From Flavobacterium sp. 9AF (GTDB taxonomy: Bacteria; Bacteroidota; Bacteroidia; Flavobacteriales; Flavobacteriaceae), in assembly GCF_902506265.1 (NCBI RefSeq), contig NZ_LR733556.1:2504136-2568135 (forward strand): 64,000 bases of DNA. Direction: 5' to 3'. The translations under genes and the position numbers were made by a program. The notes beneath the pieces were generated by a model. The model made no database searches. It saw only the letters and a list, made by a program, of their open reading frames with translations, and was not told where the DNA came from. Positions 8,330-17,270 of the stretch are shown here, piece by piece (position 1 is the stretch's first letter; every line of letters starts with the position of its first letter).

Positions 8330-9091
8330 TTAATTGAAAATTTCTGTAAAAAAGGCTTTCATCGCTTCCCAACTTCTTTTATTGGCTAATTCATTGTAAG
8401 CAGCGCCTTTACTATTGTCTGTACTTAAGTCTTTATGAGTAAATGCGTGTACCGCATTTGCATAAAAATTCATTTGCCAATCTGCTTTTCCAATTCTCAT
8501 TTCATCTTGAAAGGCTAAGACTTCTTTTTGTGGTACATAAGGATCATCTGCACCATGTAGCACTAATATTTTTGGAGTAATGGGTTGTGTTTGACGCATT
8601 GGGTCCTTACCTAATCCACCATGAAAAGAAACCACTCCTTTTACTTTTAAATTTCCTCTTGCCGCTTCTAAAGCACCACTACCACCAAAACAATAACCAA
8701 TTACAGCAATTTCATCTGGATTTGCTCCTTCTTTTATTAATTGATCAATAGCTAATTGTATTCTTCTTTGGTAATCTTTATAACTGTTTTTAAAATAGCC
8801 AGCTAATTTTCCAGCTTCAGTCGTGTTGTTTGGGGTGTTTCCTACACCATAAATATCTGCAACAAAAGCATGATATCCTAATTTAGCTAATGCTTCTGCA
8901 GATTCTTTTGCATGTGCATCGATGCCCATCCAAGCAGGTAAAACGATGATACCTATATTTTTTGGGTTTGCCGTTGTAGCTTTTGCAAAAAAACCTTCTA
9001 ATTTTTGACCGCCATCATTATAAGCAACTGGTTTTAATTGCGCTTGCATAGAAAAATGAATAAGTGTGAGTAGTATTATAATTTTTTTCAT
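8330..9091 (-). CDS. Secreted dienelactone hydrolase family protein
   Basis: This 253-residue alpha/beta hydrolase carries the dienelactone hydrolase triad: the Cys nucleophile in IGYCFGGSGALE, the Asp in LHGADDPYVP and the His in NAVHAFTHKD. The N-terminus MKKIIILLTLIHFSMQAQ from the ATG at 9091 is a Sec signal peptide; an upstream in-frame TTG at 9130 would hide it and is rejected. Family members cleave dienelactones or related esters, and in Bacteroidota the substrate is usually unknown. The gene appears monocistronic, convergent with the pseudouridine synthase gene. Confidence 0.86.
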   Translation of the reverse strand: MKKIIILLTLIHFSMQAQLKPVAYNDGGQKLEGFFAKATTANPKNIGIIVLPAWMGIDAHAKESAEALAKLGYHAFVADIYGVGNTPNNTTEAGKLAGYFKNSYKDYQRRIQLAIDQLIKEGANPDEIAVIGYCFGGSGALEAARGNLKVKGVVSFHGGLGKDPMRQTQPITPKILVLHGADDPYVPQKEVLAFQDEMRIGKADWQMNFYANAVHAFTHKDLSTDNSKGAAYNELANKRSWEAMKAFFTEIFN

Positions 9092-9163
9092 ATTTAAAAT
9101 TTTTATAAAATTAGTGAAATAGAAGCGCAAATAGGAAAAACAAATCCTAAAAAATTTGTGGAA

Positions 9164-9943
9164 TTATTGCACTTTAAATTTTCCCAACTCTTTATCGAAG
9201 GTAATGGCTTCATTTTGAAATAATTCATTAAAAACATTTTGTTCAATTAATTGACAGGGTTGTCCTTTTGTTAATTGGTTAGGTGTTAAAACTATCATTT
9301 CATCACACAGTTGTATGGCTAAATCGATATCATGGGTAGAATAAAGAATTGTTTTTCCAGTTTCTTGCGTTAATTTTTTTAGTAATTTCAGTAAGGATAC
9401 TTTATGAAGTAAATCCAAATGTGTAGTAGGTTCGTCTAAAATGATAATGGCTGTGTCTTGTGCCAAAGCTCTCGTGATTAACGCTTTTTGAAGTTGGCCA
9501 TCACTTATTTCGTAATGTTTTTTATCAATGAAATTAGCTATTCCAGTTAGTGCAATAGCTCGGTCAATTTTTTCTTTATCTTCTTTTGCTAATGTGCCTA
9601 ACCAATTGGTATAAGGTTGTCTGCCAAGAGCCACAATTTCATATACGGATAAGTTACTTGGTGGTAAATGTTCTGTGAGAACGATACTTAATTCTTGCGC
9701 TAATTGGCTAGGGGTATATTTTTTTAAAGATTTCCCTTGTAATAGTATTTCACCTTTTAGGGGAGGAATAATTCCTGTTAATGTTTTTAATAAGGTGGAT
9801 TTACCTATTCCGTTTGCTCCTATAAGTGCTACTAATTGACCTGCTTTTAAATCGATAGTGCAATTTTCAATAATAATTTTTGATCGATTTTTATGGGTAT
9901 AACCGATGGATAAATTTTCGCTATGTAAAACAGTAGAAGACAT
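9164..9943 (-). CDS. ABC transporter ATPase, iron-siderophore/haem (FecE/HmuV) type
   Basis: This 259-residue nucleotide-binding subunit has Walker A GANGIGKST (residues 42-50), a Q-loop region with LTEHLPPSNLSVYEIVALGRQPYTNW typical of iron-chelate importers, Walker B IIILDEPT (167-173) and switch His in STHD. The signature LSGGQ is replaced by ISDGQ (146-150), still with Gly and Gln. No permease or binding protein lies next to it, so it must pair with subunits encoded elsewhere. The second residue run KYTPSQLAQELSIVLT also fits the FecE group. Confidence 0.85.
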   Translation of the reverse strand: MSSTVLHSENLSIGYTHKNRSKIIIENCTIDLKAGQLVALIGANGIGKSTLLKTLTGIIPPLKGEILLQGKSLKKYTPSQLAQELSIVLTEHLPPSNLSVYEIVALGRQPYTNWLGTLAKEDKEKIDRAIALTGIANFIDKKHYEISDGQLQKALITRALAQDTAIIILDEPTTHLDLLHKVSLLKLLKKLTQETGKTILYSTHDIDLAIQLCDEMIVLTPNQLTKGQPCQLIEQNVFNELFQNEAITFDKELGKFKVQ

Positions 9944-9982
9944 TAATAAAAGCTAAATGTTGTTGCGCAAAGTTAAAGGTTT

Positions 9983-10438
9983 TTAAAGATAAATAATGTT
10001 ATCTGGTCGTGAAGAGTTATAATGATTTATAATTAATTCATAATAATCTCCTATTAATACACTTGCAACCGATACTTCATTTTTAAATAAGAAAGTTGAA
10101 ATACTTTTTTCCATATTTTCATCTGCTTCTAGAAGAATTTGAATTCTATTTTTAATTTCTGAGAGCTCTTCTTCTGTAATAGGGAATACATGCCTAGGTA
10201 AAGTTAAAGTAAGTCCGAATGCTAAATCTTCAGCAGAAGTATAACCCCAATATTCATAGATATCTTCTTTATCTATTCCTTTATCAATTAAAAGATTGAT
10301 TTGATCTATTATATCATCCATTTTTTTTACATTAAAGGCATCGAAAGCCTCATCAAATTTTGAGATGAGATCTAATACTATAGGGAATAATCGTTCCGAT
10401 TTCTCAATATTGGGTTCTAGTTCTTTCCTAAAATTCAT
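9983..10438 (-). CDS. Hypothetical acidic helical protein
   Basis: I do not recognise this 151-residue protein. It is acidic, has no signal peptide or membrane helix, and is mostly predicted helix (KSERLFPIVLDLISKFDEAF, EEELSEIKNRIQILLEADEN). A central IYEYWGYTSAEDLAFGLTL stretch is the most distinctive part. It follows a small membrane-protein gene with a 16-base gap on the same strand, so the two are probably cotranscribed. The size and pairing could suit a toxin-immunity or regulatory partner, but nothing in the sequence shows it. Confidence 0.5.
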   Translation of the reverse strand: MNFRKELEPNIEKSERLFPIVLDLISKFDEAFDAFNVKKMDDIIDQINLLIDKGIDKEDIYEYWGYTSAEDLAFGLTLTLPRHVFPITEEELSEIKNRIQILLEADENMEKSISTFLFKNEVSVASVLIGDYYELIINHYNSSRPDNIIYL

Positions 10439-10454
10439 ATAATTGTTTTTAATT

Positions 10455-10904
10455 TTATTGAAGATTATTTTTAAACATTTTTATTTTTTTCAAAGACATT
10501 TGGGATACAATTCGAAATCCTATTTCTATAATGCTTCTAAATAGAAGCAAAATAAATATAAATGCGAATATTAAACCGTATTCTTTTCTGTTTAGCAAGT
10601 CAATTGAGATAAGTGCAACCGTTATTGAAAAAAGCGTAAAGAATATTTTTAGTTTCATACCTGTACAAAGATGCAATGTTAACTTGTTTGGGTATATCTG
10701 TCCTTTTATGATACAAAAATTGCCAAAGAAACTAGATAGTTGAATGGTAAATGTATTGGTTTCTATTTCACCTACAAACGTTTTATTTTCCCAATATCCT
10801 GTAAACTGTTTACTATCAATTGTATTTTTTTTTAAGTTTACAATTAGGTTATGATGATTTTCTGATAAGGGAATACTTATGTCTTTTTCTGGAAATAGTT
10901 TCAT
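10455..10904 (-). CDS. Hypothetical protein with two C-terminal membrane helices
   Basis: This 149-residue protein begins with a soluble beta-rich half (FTGYWENKTFVGEIETNTFTIQ) and ends with two adjacent transmembrane segments, about residues 85-102 and 108-131, then a basic tail KKIKMFKNNL. It has no signal peptide. I recognise no family. The gene lies directly upstream of the acidic hypothetical protein gene and downstream of the PAS kinase gene by 84 bases. Confidence 0.5.
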   Translation of the reverse strand: MKLFPEKDISIPLSENHHNLIVNLKKNTIDSKQFTGYWENKTFVGEIETNTFTIQLSSFFGNFCIIKGQIYPNKLTLHLCTGMKLKIFFTLFSITVALISIDLLNRKEYGLIFAFIFILLLFRSIIEIGFRIVSQMSLKKIKMFKNNLQ

Positions 10905-10988
10905 TATTTACTGATTTCTGAAAGGAGCGTTTTTAAAGCTTTAAAATTGACAAGTGAGAAAATATAACTTTAATCTTGTTTATAAAAA

Positions 10989-12200
10989 TTAGTTTCCTTT
11001 TGGAAAATACAAATAAAAATTACTTCCTTCTTGTATATCGCTTTCAGCTTCAATCCATCCATTTATGTTTTCCATTATAGTTTTACAAATGGCTAATCCC
11101 ATTCCTGTTCCCGCATATTCATCTTTTGAATGCAATTTTTTAAAGGGTTCAAAAATTTGGTATCGGTATTGGTTGTCAAACCCAATTCCGTTGTCTGCTA
11201 TTTTAATTTTATAAAACGTTTTAATGGAAGGATTTGTTGGGAAATTAATTTGCTCCTGTGATAGGGTTTCCGAACTTATTTTTATTTGTAAAGGAACGTT
11301 TTCTTTACGGTATTTAATAGCATTTTCTATTAGGTTGATGATAAGTTGGGTAATTATCACTTTTGGACCTTTTATAGTAGGTAAATCATGAAATTCAATT
11401 TTAAAATTAACGGAATCATGATATTCTTTACAATATTCGCTGGTGTAATTGATCAATTCGTTTAAGTTGCAATCTTCTAATACTTGATTGATATCTTTGG
11501 CTGAAGAAAACTTTTGTAAAGATTCAATTAGGTTGCGCATTCTTTGATTGGCATCTAAAATACGGTTTAAGTAAATGTTGGCTTTGTCGTCTAAATCTGA
11601 ATTTTCTAAAATAAGTTTGCTGAAAAAATTAATTTTTCGAAGTGGCTCTTGTAAATCATGACTTGCGATATGATTAAACATAGCCAGTTCTTTATTTCTT
11701 TTTTCTAACTCTATATTTTTCTGTAGTAATTCTTCCGTACGATAGCGAACTTTATCTTCTAATATTATATTTTGATTTTTAATTTTTGCTTCCGACAATT
11801 TAAGCTCTGTAATGTCTTTAGAAATTGATAGCAATTGATATACATCTCCTTTTTCTAAAGCAACAGGTGTAATAGTCACATGCCACCATTTAGGTGTGCC
11901 TTTTGCTGTTTCACAATAGGCCGAAAATTCTGTAACTTCTCCTGTTAAAGCTTTATTAACAGCATTTTTTACAAGTGTTTTGTTTTCATCTCCCCACAAA
12001 TTCCACCAATATTGATGTTTGATTTGACTAAAATCATCTATTTCCATGGTGCACATTCCATTGAAATTCATAAATTGTAAACGACCTTCAGTGTCTAAAA
12101 TTTTTAAACAATCGGAACTACTTTCTAATACAATATCTTTTAAAACCTGAGTTTCAATGAGTTTTTTCTCAATTGAGGGTGTTATATCTTCATTTTCCAT
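10989..12200 (-). CDS. Soluble PAS-domain sensor histidine kinase
   Basis: This 403-residue kinase has a PAS domain (about residues 20-135, with ILDTEGRLQFMNFNG and TPKWWHVTITPV), a linker coiled coil (135-173), a HisKA dimerisation domain with HIASHDLQEPLRKI (phosphoacceptor probably His181) and a HATPase_c domain with N, G1 (ADNGIGF) and G2 (GTGMGLAICK) boxes. No transmembrane helix is present, so it senses a cytosolic signal. No response regulator is adjacent, so it is an orphan. The SHDLQEPLR form is the one seen in phytochrome-type and Bacteroidota PAS kinases. Confidence 0.9.
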   Translation of the reverse strand: MENEDITPSIEKKLIETQVLKDIVLESSSDCLKILDTEGRLQFMNFNGMCTMEIDDFSQIKHQYWWNLWGDENKTLVKNAVNKALTGEVTEFSAYCETAKGTPKWWHVTITPVALEKGDVYQLLSISKDITELKLSEAKIKNQNIILEDKVRYRTEELLQKNIELEKRNKELAMFNHIASHDLQEPLRKINFFSKLILENSDLDDKANIYLNRILDANQRMRNLIESLQKFSSAKDINQVLEDCNLNELINYTSEYCKEYHDSVNFKIEFHDLPTIKGPKVIITQLIINLIENAIKYRKENVPLQIKISSETLSQEQINFPTNPSIKTFYKIKIADNGIGFDNQYRYQIFEPFKKLHSKDEYAGTGMGLAICKTIMENINGWIEAESDIQEGSNFYLYFPKGN

Positions 12201-12369
12201 TATAATACTAATAATAGATTCAAAATTAGAAAATAATTATTTAGTTTAAGCATCAAACAATTGTGAATAAAATAATAAAATGGGTGTAAATGATTTTGTA
12301 GCAATAAAAAACTGCCCAATGATAAATAAAACCATTAGACAGTTGAAAAAGCAAAATAGCAATTGGCTA

Positions 12370-13821
12370 TTATTCTGGACCATTAATGGCATACACAGAC
12401 GTTGTTTTTTGATTAGGCGTTTTAGGGTCATTAATCACAATGCTTGCATTTCCTCTTAACCCATCTGTTCCTAGAGATAAAACTAATTTTGGATTATTGG
12501 CAGGTGCGGCTAAAATATACATAATGGGCACATATACAATACTATTATAGGTTACTGTATCGTTGTTATTGGTATAAGTAATGCTACTTTTATTATTAAT
12601 AATAACAGATTCACCTGTACTATTTGTCATTGGTACACCACCAAAAACTGTTAATGGAACAGGGTTAAATAAAGTATTTCCTGAAATAGGAGTAGTGCCA
12701 ATTGTTCCTGAAACAGTGACTAATGAGCCTGTTGTAGCATCATATTTGCGGTTGAAAGTGAGTGTCAATTGTGGATAAGTAGCGGTTGCTGGAACTGTAA
12801 GTGTATTGGTATTATTATCAAAATGCATATCGGCTAAAAAATCGAAATAAAATCCTGTGGAAGTTTTGCCATCTAAAGAAAAACTGATCATCACAAAATA
12901 AAGATCAAATTCACCAATGATTTTTTCACTAATATATTGCGCTTCAATAGATACAAAAGCAAGTGGATGTGCAGGTAAAGGCGTTTGGTAATAACCACTA
13001 AAATCGGCTAAATTAATTCCGCTTAAATCAAACCATTTAGGTTGAGGAGAAGTTCCTGTTGGAATAGTTGTAAGGGATCTAGAAATTAATTTGTTATCTT
13101 TAATAATCATGTTGTTACAGGCAAAACCTTTAGCAGAAGCTGTTCCCATAATTAATTTTACTTGAGTTCCATCTTGCTGAAAAAATGAAAAATAATACAT
13201 ATTTAAATTGTATATGTATGTGGGTATTGGAAGTAACGTGCCGTTATTTGTGCCATTGTCATAATGTAATTGATTGTTTACATCAATTTGCATTACTTTA
13301 GTTATATTTTCATTATTGTTTTCATAATATTCTCCTGTAAATAATGCAACAGGAATAGGATTGTTATAAGTAGTTCCTTTCACACTAATTGGTGTTTTTT
13401 CTGGTAAGGTAATATTTCCAGAACAACTAACTGTGGGTCCACCTGAATTATTATTGCGAGCAAAAATTAGATTAATAGACAAACCATTGGACCATTTTTG
13501 TGTTAAGGATGTACCATCAAACTTACCTGTAAACGCATATCGAGTAGATGTTTTACCATCTAAAGATAGTAATAAAGATAAATCATATTCAGGATTTGTT
13601 GTAGTAGGTCTCACAATCATATTTGTATCGATTGCAAAAAATGCTCCTGGTGCACAATCTAGATTATAATATCCATTAAAAGGAATTAATTTAGGAGTGT
13701 CTGGATTAACAGGAATTAAAAATTTAGCATCATTGCATTGATTCAAAAGGTTTTGGATATACGAAGCAGTTTCGTTCTTAGTGTTCGAAACAGTAGCATC
13801 AGTAAAAATGGTGTTATTCAT
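12370..13821 (-). CDS. Hypothetical protein with two-fold internal repeat
   Basis: I do not recognise the family of this 483-residue protein. It holds two similar halves: residues about 48-245 and 274-468. Each starts with a [FP]xGYY motif (48-52, 274-278), has SLDGKTST (86-93 and 315-322), then a FNPVPL/YNNPIPV motif near 152-160 and 384-391, and ends in beta-rich strands. Composition is rich in N, T, S and P, like secreted proteins, yet there is no signal peptide, lipobox or T9SS tail; the start MNNTIFTDATVSNTKNETAS is hydrophilic. It stands alone between a kinase gene and an S41-like peptidase gene. Confidence 0.6.
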   Translation of the reverse strand: MNNTIFTDATVSNTKNETASYIQNLLNQCNDAKFLIPVNPDTPKLIPFNGYYNLDCAPGAFFAIDTNMIVRPTTTNPEYDLSLLLSLDGKTSTRYAFTGKFDGTSLTQKWSNGLSINLIFARNNNSGGPTVSCSGNITLPEKTPISVKGTTYNNPIPVALFTGEYYENNNENITKVMQIDVNNQLHYDNGTNNGTLLPIPTYIYNLNMYYFSFFQQDGTQVKLIMGTASAKGFACNNMIIKDNKLISRSLTTIPTGTSPQPKWFDLSGINLADFSGYYQTPLPAHPLAFVSIEAQYISEKIIGEFDLYFVMISFSLDGKTSTGFYFDFLADMHFDNNTNTLTVPATATYPQLTLTFNRKYDATTGSLVTVSGTIGTTPISGNTLFNPVPLTVFGGVPMTNSTGESVIINNKSSITYTNNNDTVTYNSIVYVPIMYILAAPANNPKLVLSLGTDGLRGNASIVINDPKTPNQKTTSVYAINGPE

Positions 13822-14075
13822 AATTTTAGTTTTAGGTGAATTAAATAATTGTATCAGAAACTAAAATTACTTTTTTATAGAAGTTTGTTTATAAAAATGG
13901 TTATGAGTTGCTTTTTTTTGTTAATAAGAACAGTAATTTGTAGAACGAGTCGTTTTATATAATATTGAAAAGGTAAATAGTTGGCTAATTTTTTAATAAT
14001 TCTTTCCCAAGAAAGTGTTGAAAAAACAGCTACAAATACCATTATATATAGCTTTAAATGAAAACGGAACTCATT

Positions 14076-15668
14076 TTATTGATTTTCAATTTCTAGAACT
14101 TTCTTAAACATAGGGTCTTTTTGTATTAAGAAATTTTTTCCAAAAATGGCTTCCTCAGTAATAGTGCGTTCATGTAAGAAATCGATAGAGTAAGTGATAA
14201 AATGTTCTACTTGATTTTGGAATAAATCGGTTGTTGTTTTACAATCTGTAAAATCTATTTGTGGTTCAATTCTAAAAATTACCTTACTATAAGGTAAACA
14301 AAATACAGATGTAATGCTTTGCATACCACCCAAAAGATTTGGGGTTTCACCTATACTAATAATCCGATCCATTTTATATGCTAGACTAGATAAATTACTA
14401 GTTGCAGAATATATAAACCGGTCTTGTAATAGGTAAATGTTTCCTTCAAAAGGTAAAGTTTCTTTTTCAGGATAAAAATGAGAATAGTTTGGAATAATAT
14501 TATAGAACATAGAAAGGTTCTTTAGTTTAATTCCATCTTTGGTTAAACTTAGACCATATTTTACAATTGAATCTTTATTCATTTCAAAATATTTACAGTT
14601 TAATGAACTAAATATGCGTCCCACGACTACATTAGATTGGAGAGTGTCTTTTATTATCTTTCCTAGAAATTTACCATAAGTATAATCGCTACCACCACCA
14701 TTACCTCTCACATCTAATACAATAGATTTTATAGAAGAATGATTTAAGATATTTTGAAAACGATGAATTAATGTATCACCTAGTTTTTCTTCCATAGCAG
14801 GCAATTTGGCATAAAATATTTTTTCTTTTTCAAAATAATGTGTGATTACTGATGCTAAATTGTTGTTGTAACCAAAACTATTTTTTTTGTCTTCAAGAAA
14901 AGTAACGGTGTCATTTCTGACTAATTCTAAAATTTTTTCTTGCTTGTTTGGATCTTGAAAAGTGAATTTTAGTACATCATTGTTATAGATTTCTGCAACG
15001 GTATAAAAAGTTTCATTATACACCTTTTTATGAACTCTATCCCATCTTAAAGGAGATATCAGTTGCTCCATATTTTTTACAAAGGAATGTATTTTTTGAT
15101 TATTACAACTTATTAATTTCATTGAAGCGGGATATTCTTTTCCTTTATAAGAAAAGGGTAATAGATTGTAATAGTCACCATCTATATATACTAATTCTAG
15201 TTTGGATTTAGTATAAAAATGGTCTTTAATATACTTATCATATTTATAACTATGAACAAAATCTGAAGTGTCTATCCCTGTAACTATGTTTTGTGGAATC
15301 CAAACCGTTTTAACTATATCTAGTAGAGAACGACCTAATCTATTACTGTGTCCATCTTGCGCAGCATTTAAAGTTTTTTCTATTAGAAATAAATATTCTT
15401 CTTTAGTTGTTTTTGAGTTAATTTTTGATCTAATTTTTTTAGCATGTTTGTTAAAATCTATGTTTCTTACTTCTTTATTAAATTGAACAATTGGACTTAC
15501 CTGATTAATGTAAGAAACCAAAGAATCGTAATCAACTAACATTTGGGAAGTAGTAAGTGAAGGTGTGTCTTTAAGTAGATTAGAAATTGAGGTGCTGTTT
15601 TGTCCTTGAAAAGTAATAGTAAAACTTAAAAGAAGCACTATTAGAATATGCATTTTATAATTTTTCAT
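14076..15668 (-). CDS. Secreted S41 (C-terminal processing)-like peptidase
   Basis: This 530-residue protein begins with a signal peptide (MKNYKMHILIVLLLSFTITFQGQ) and contains an S41-like core: AAQDGHSNRLG near residue 103, IKSIVLDVRGNGGGSDY before residue 330, and FIYSATSNLSSLAY, the place of the catalytic serine (S-A motif). A lysine four residues after the serine, expected in tail-specific proteases, is not clear, so activity could be altered. No PDZ domain is visible. The gene lies upstream of the repeat protein and downstream of an AraC gene on the same strand, with gaps of 68 and 254 bases. Confidence 0.72.
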   Translation of the reverse strand: MKNYKMHILIVLLLSFTITFQGQNSTSISNLLKDTPSLTTSQMLVDYDSLVSYINQVSPIVQFNKEVRNIDFNKHAKKIRSKINSKTTKEEYLFLIEKTLNAAQDGHSNRLGRSLLDIVKTVWIPQNIVTGIDTSDFVHSYKYDKYIKDHFYTKSKLELVYIDGDYYNLLPFSYKGKEYPASMKLISCNNQKIHSFVKNMEQLISPLRWDRVHKKVYNETFYTVAEIYNNDVLKFTFQDPNKQEKILELVRNDTVTFLEDKKNSFGYNNNLASVITHYFEKEKIFYAKLPAMEEKLGDTLIHRFQNILNHSSIKSIVLDVRGNGGGSDYTYGKFLGKIIKDTLQSNVVVGRIFSSLNCKYFEMNKDSIVKYGLSLTKDGIKLKNLSMFYNIIPNYSHFYPEKETLPFEGNIYLLQDRFIYSATSNLSSLAYKMDRIISIGETPNLLGGMQSITSVFCLPYSKVIFRIEPQIDFTDCKTTTDLFQNQVEHFITYSIDFLHERTITEEAIFGKNFLIQKDPMFKKVLEIENQ

Positions 15669-15736
15669 TTGTTATCTTTTGATGATACAAATGTATCTTT
15701 CTTGAAGCTTTTGTAATTGTAAAAATCTGCCAAGTT

Positions 15737-16534
15737 TTATTCTAAATTCCAAATGAGTGTGTCTTCTACATGTGAGCTTGTTTGTTTAAATTGTGAAGGA
15801 GTTACATAAGTATATTTTTTAAATGTTTTTGTAAAATGGGCTTGATCTGTAAAATTTAATAGATCTGATATTTCTATAAGTGGAATATTTTTTAAAATCA
15901 TTGGCATTGCTTCTCTAACTTTAATTATTTGTAAGTATTCTTTTGGTGTAGTTTGAAGTTGGTTTACAAAATACCTATGAGTAGATCGGTAGCTTTTGTT
16001 TAATAAATCATTTAATTCTTCCATTTGAGTAGCTTTTAAAGTTTTATTGAATAATAAAGTATTGTATAGCATTTTGTCTTGTATCAATGGAATAAAAAAA
16101 TCTTCCATTTCGGTTACAATTTTCTCTAAAGGATTATTGCTAAACACTATTTCATACAGGGAATCCCAATTTTTATTTGTATTTAAAATATCATTTTGAA
16201 AAATATTTTTTGAGAAGCCTTCTCCAAAAAAAACTTCTAATCCCATAGGATTAAAATTGATGCATAATTCCTGATAAGGCTGATTTGCAATTATTTTTAT
16301 GGGCTCTTTATAAATACCTGTAAGGTAACTACTGTTTTTTGTTGAAGATAGGATGTGATATTCTGAATGGTTTACTGCAACTATTTGCCCTTTTTTTATT
16401 AGACCAAGGCAATGATTTGTGTTAGGATAACATAACTGGCTAATATATTCATTATCGTTTTTAGTGATAAACAAAAAATATTGAATACACTCTCTTACTA
16501 AAGGATTTCTAGGATAAAATATTTTTGTTTGCAT
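15737..16534 (-). CDS. AraC-family transcriptional regulator
   Basis: This 265-residue protein ends in an AraC double helix-turn-helix: STHRYFVNQLQTTPKEYLQIIKVREAM followed by PLIEISDLLNFTDQAHFTKTFKKYTYVTPSQFK. The N-terminal 150 residues form an AraC-type sensor half (KEPIKIIANQPYQELCINFNPMGLEVFFG), a form common in Bacteroidota. It is placed 68 bases upstream of the S41-like gene on the same strand, so it may control that gene. The ligand is unknown. Confidence 0.88.
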   Translation of the reverse strand: MQTKIFYPRNPLVRECIQYFLFITKNDNEYISQLCYPNTNHCLGLIKKGQIVAVNHSEYHILSSTKNSSYLTGIYKEPIKIIANQPYQELCINFNPMGLEVFFGEGFSKNIFQNDILNTNKNWDSLYEIVFSNNPLEKIVTEMEDFFIPLIQDKMLYNTLLFNKTLKATQMEELNDLLNKSYRSTHRYFVNQLQTTPKEYLQIIKVREAMPMILKNIPLIEISDLLNFTDQAHFTKTFKKYTYVTPSQFKQTSSHVEDTLIWNLE

Positions 16535-16680
16535 TGCTTAGTAGCTATTCTAAAATAGATTCAGAAATAGTTATCTAAAGTAAAAAAGAAATTAAAATAA
16601 AATACTTTAGTTTAAAAAAAAACAGAAAATATAATTATATTAGTGGGTATTTGTTCTTTTTTTAAAAAAAGCAAAACATC

Positions 16681-17151
16681 TTATTTGGATTTTCTTTCTA
16701 ATATGTCTAATCTTTCTTTTTCTCGAAATTTCGATATATAAAATAAATTGGAATTTAAAATAGCCTTATGAGTAGCATGTTGTTCTATAAATGGAATAAT
16801 CTTGGAATCTATTTCAACCAACCAATTATCGGTTGATTGTTCTAATTCTTTTTCTGTAACTCCTTTTATAGTTGGTTTTTTTATTTGTGCCATAACCAAA
16901 TAAGTGTCCTCTTCTGTTTTTCCAAAATCGGAATCATAATAGGATATAGTAATGTCATAAAACCCTTTTCCAAATGTTTTGTATTCGAAATAAATAAATA
17001 CAGTTAAATTGGATCCTAAATCTTTGTAAATTCTTTTGGTAGTTTTTGAATATCTGTCAAATCCTCTATTTTCAAAAAAAGGAACAATCTTTTCTTTGAA
17101 TAGTATATCAAAACATTTTTTTCTCTGTTGAGTAGTTAATTTTTCTGTCAT
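16681..17151 (-). CDS. DUF4304-like hypothetical protein
   Basis: This 156-residue soluble protein has a layout that recalls DUF4304 proteins: an N-terminal helix ending in IVPFFENRGFDRYSKTTKRIYKDL, then beta strands LTVFIYFEYK and FYDITISYYD. The match is by general pattern only. Proteins of that group are found in contact-dependent and polymorphic toxin regions as accessory or immunity-like genes, but no toxin is near. It seems monocistronic. Confidence 0.5.
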   Translation of the reverse strand: MTEKLTTQQRKKCFDILFKEKIVPFFENRGFDRYSKTTKRIYKDLGSNLTVFIYFEYKTFGKGFYDITISYYDSDFGKTEEDTYLVMAQIKKPTIKGVTEKELEQSTDNWLVEIDSKIIPFIEQHATHKAILNSNLFYISKFREKERLDILERKSK

Positions 17152-17270
17152 AGTTTTGATAGAATTAATAAATTCCCTTTAAAAGTATAAAATTATTCTA
17201 AAGTCAAAGAAAAATAATTTTAGCTATCACTCTATTTTAGTTTTTATCCTATTGATAGTAAATTAATATA

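Noticed and set aside
12246..12431. Small minus-strand frame between the kinase and repeat protein genes
   Set aside because: It overlaps the end of the larger repeat-protein gene and shows no protein-like features.
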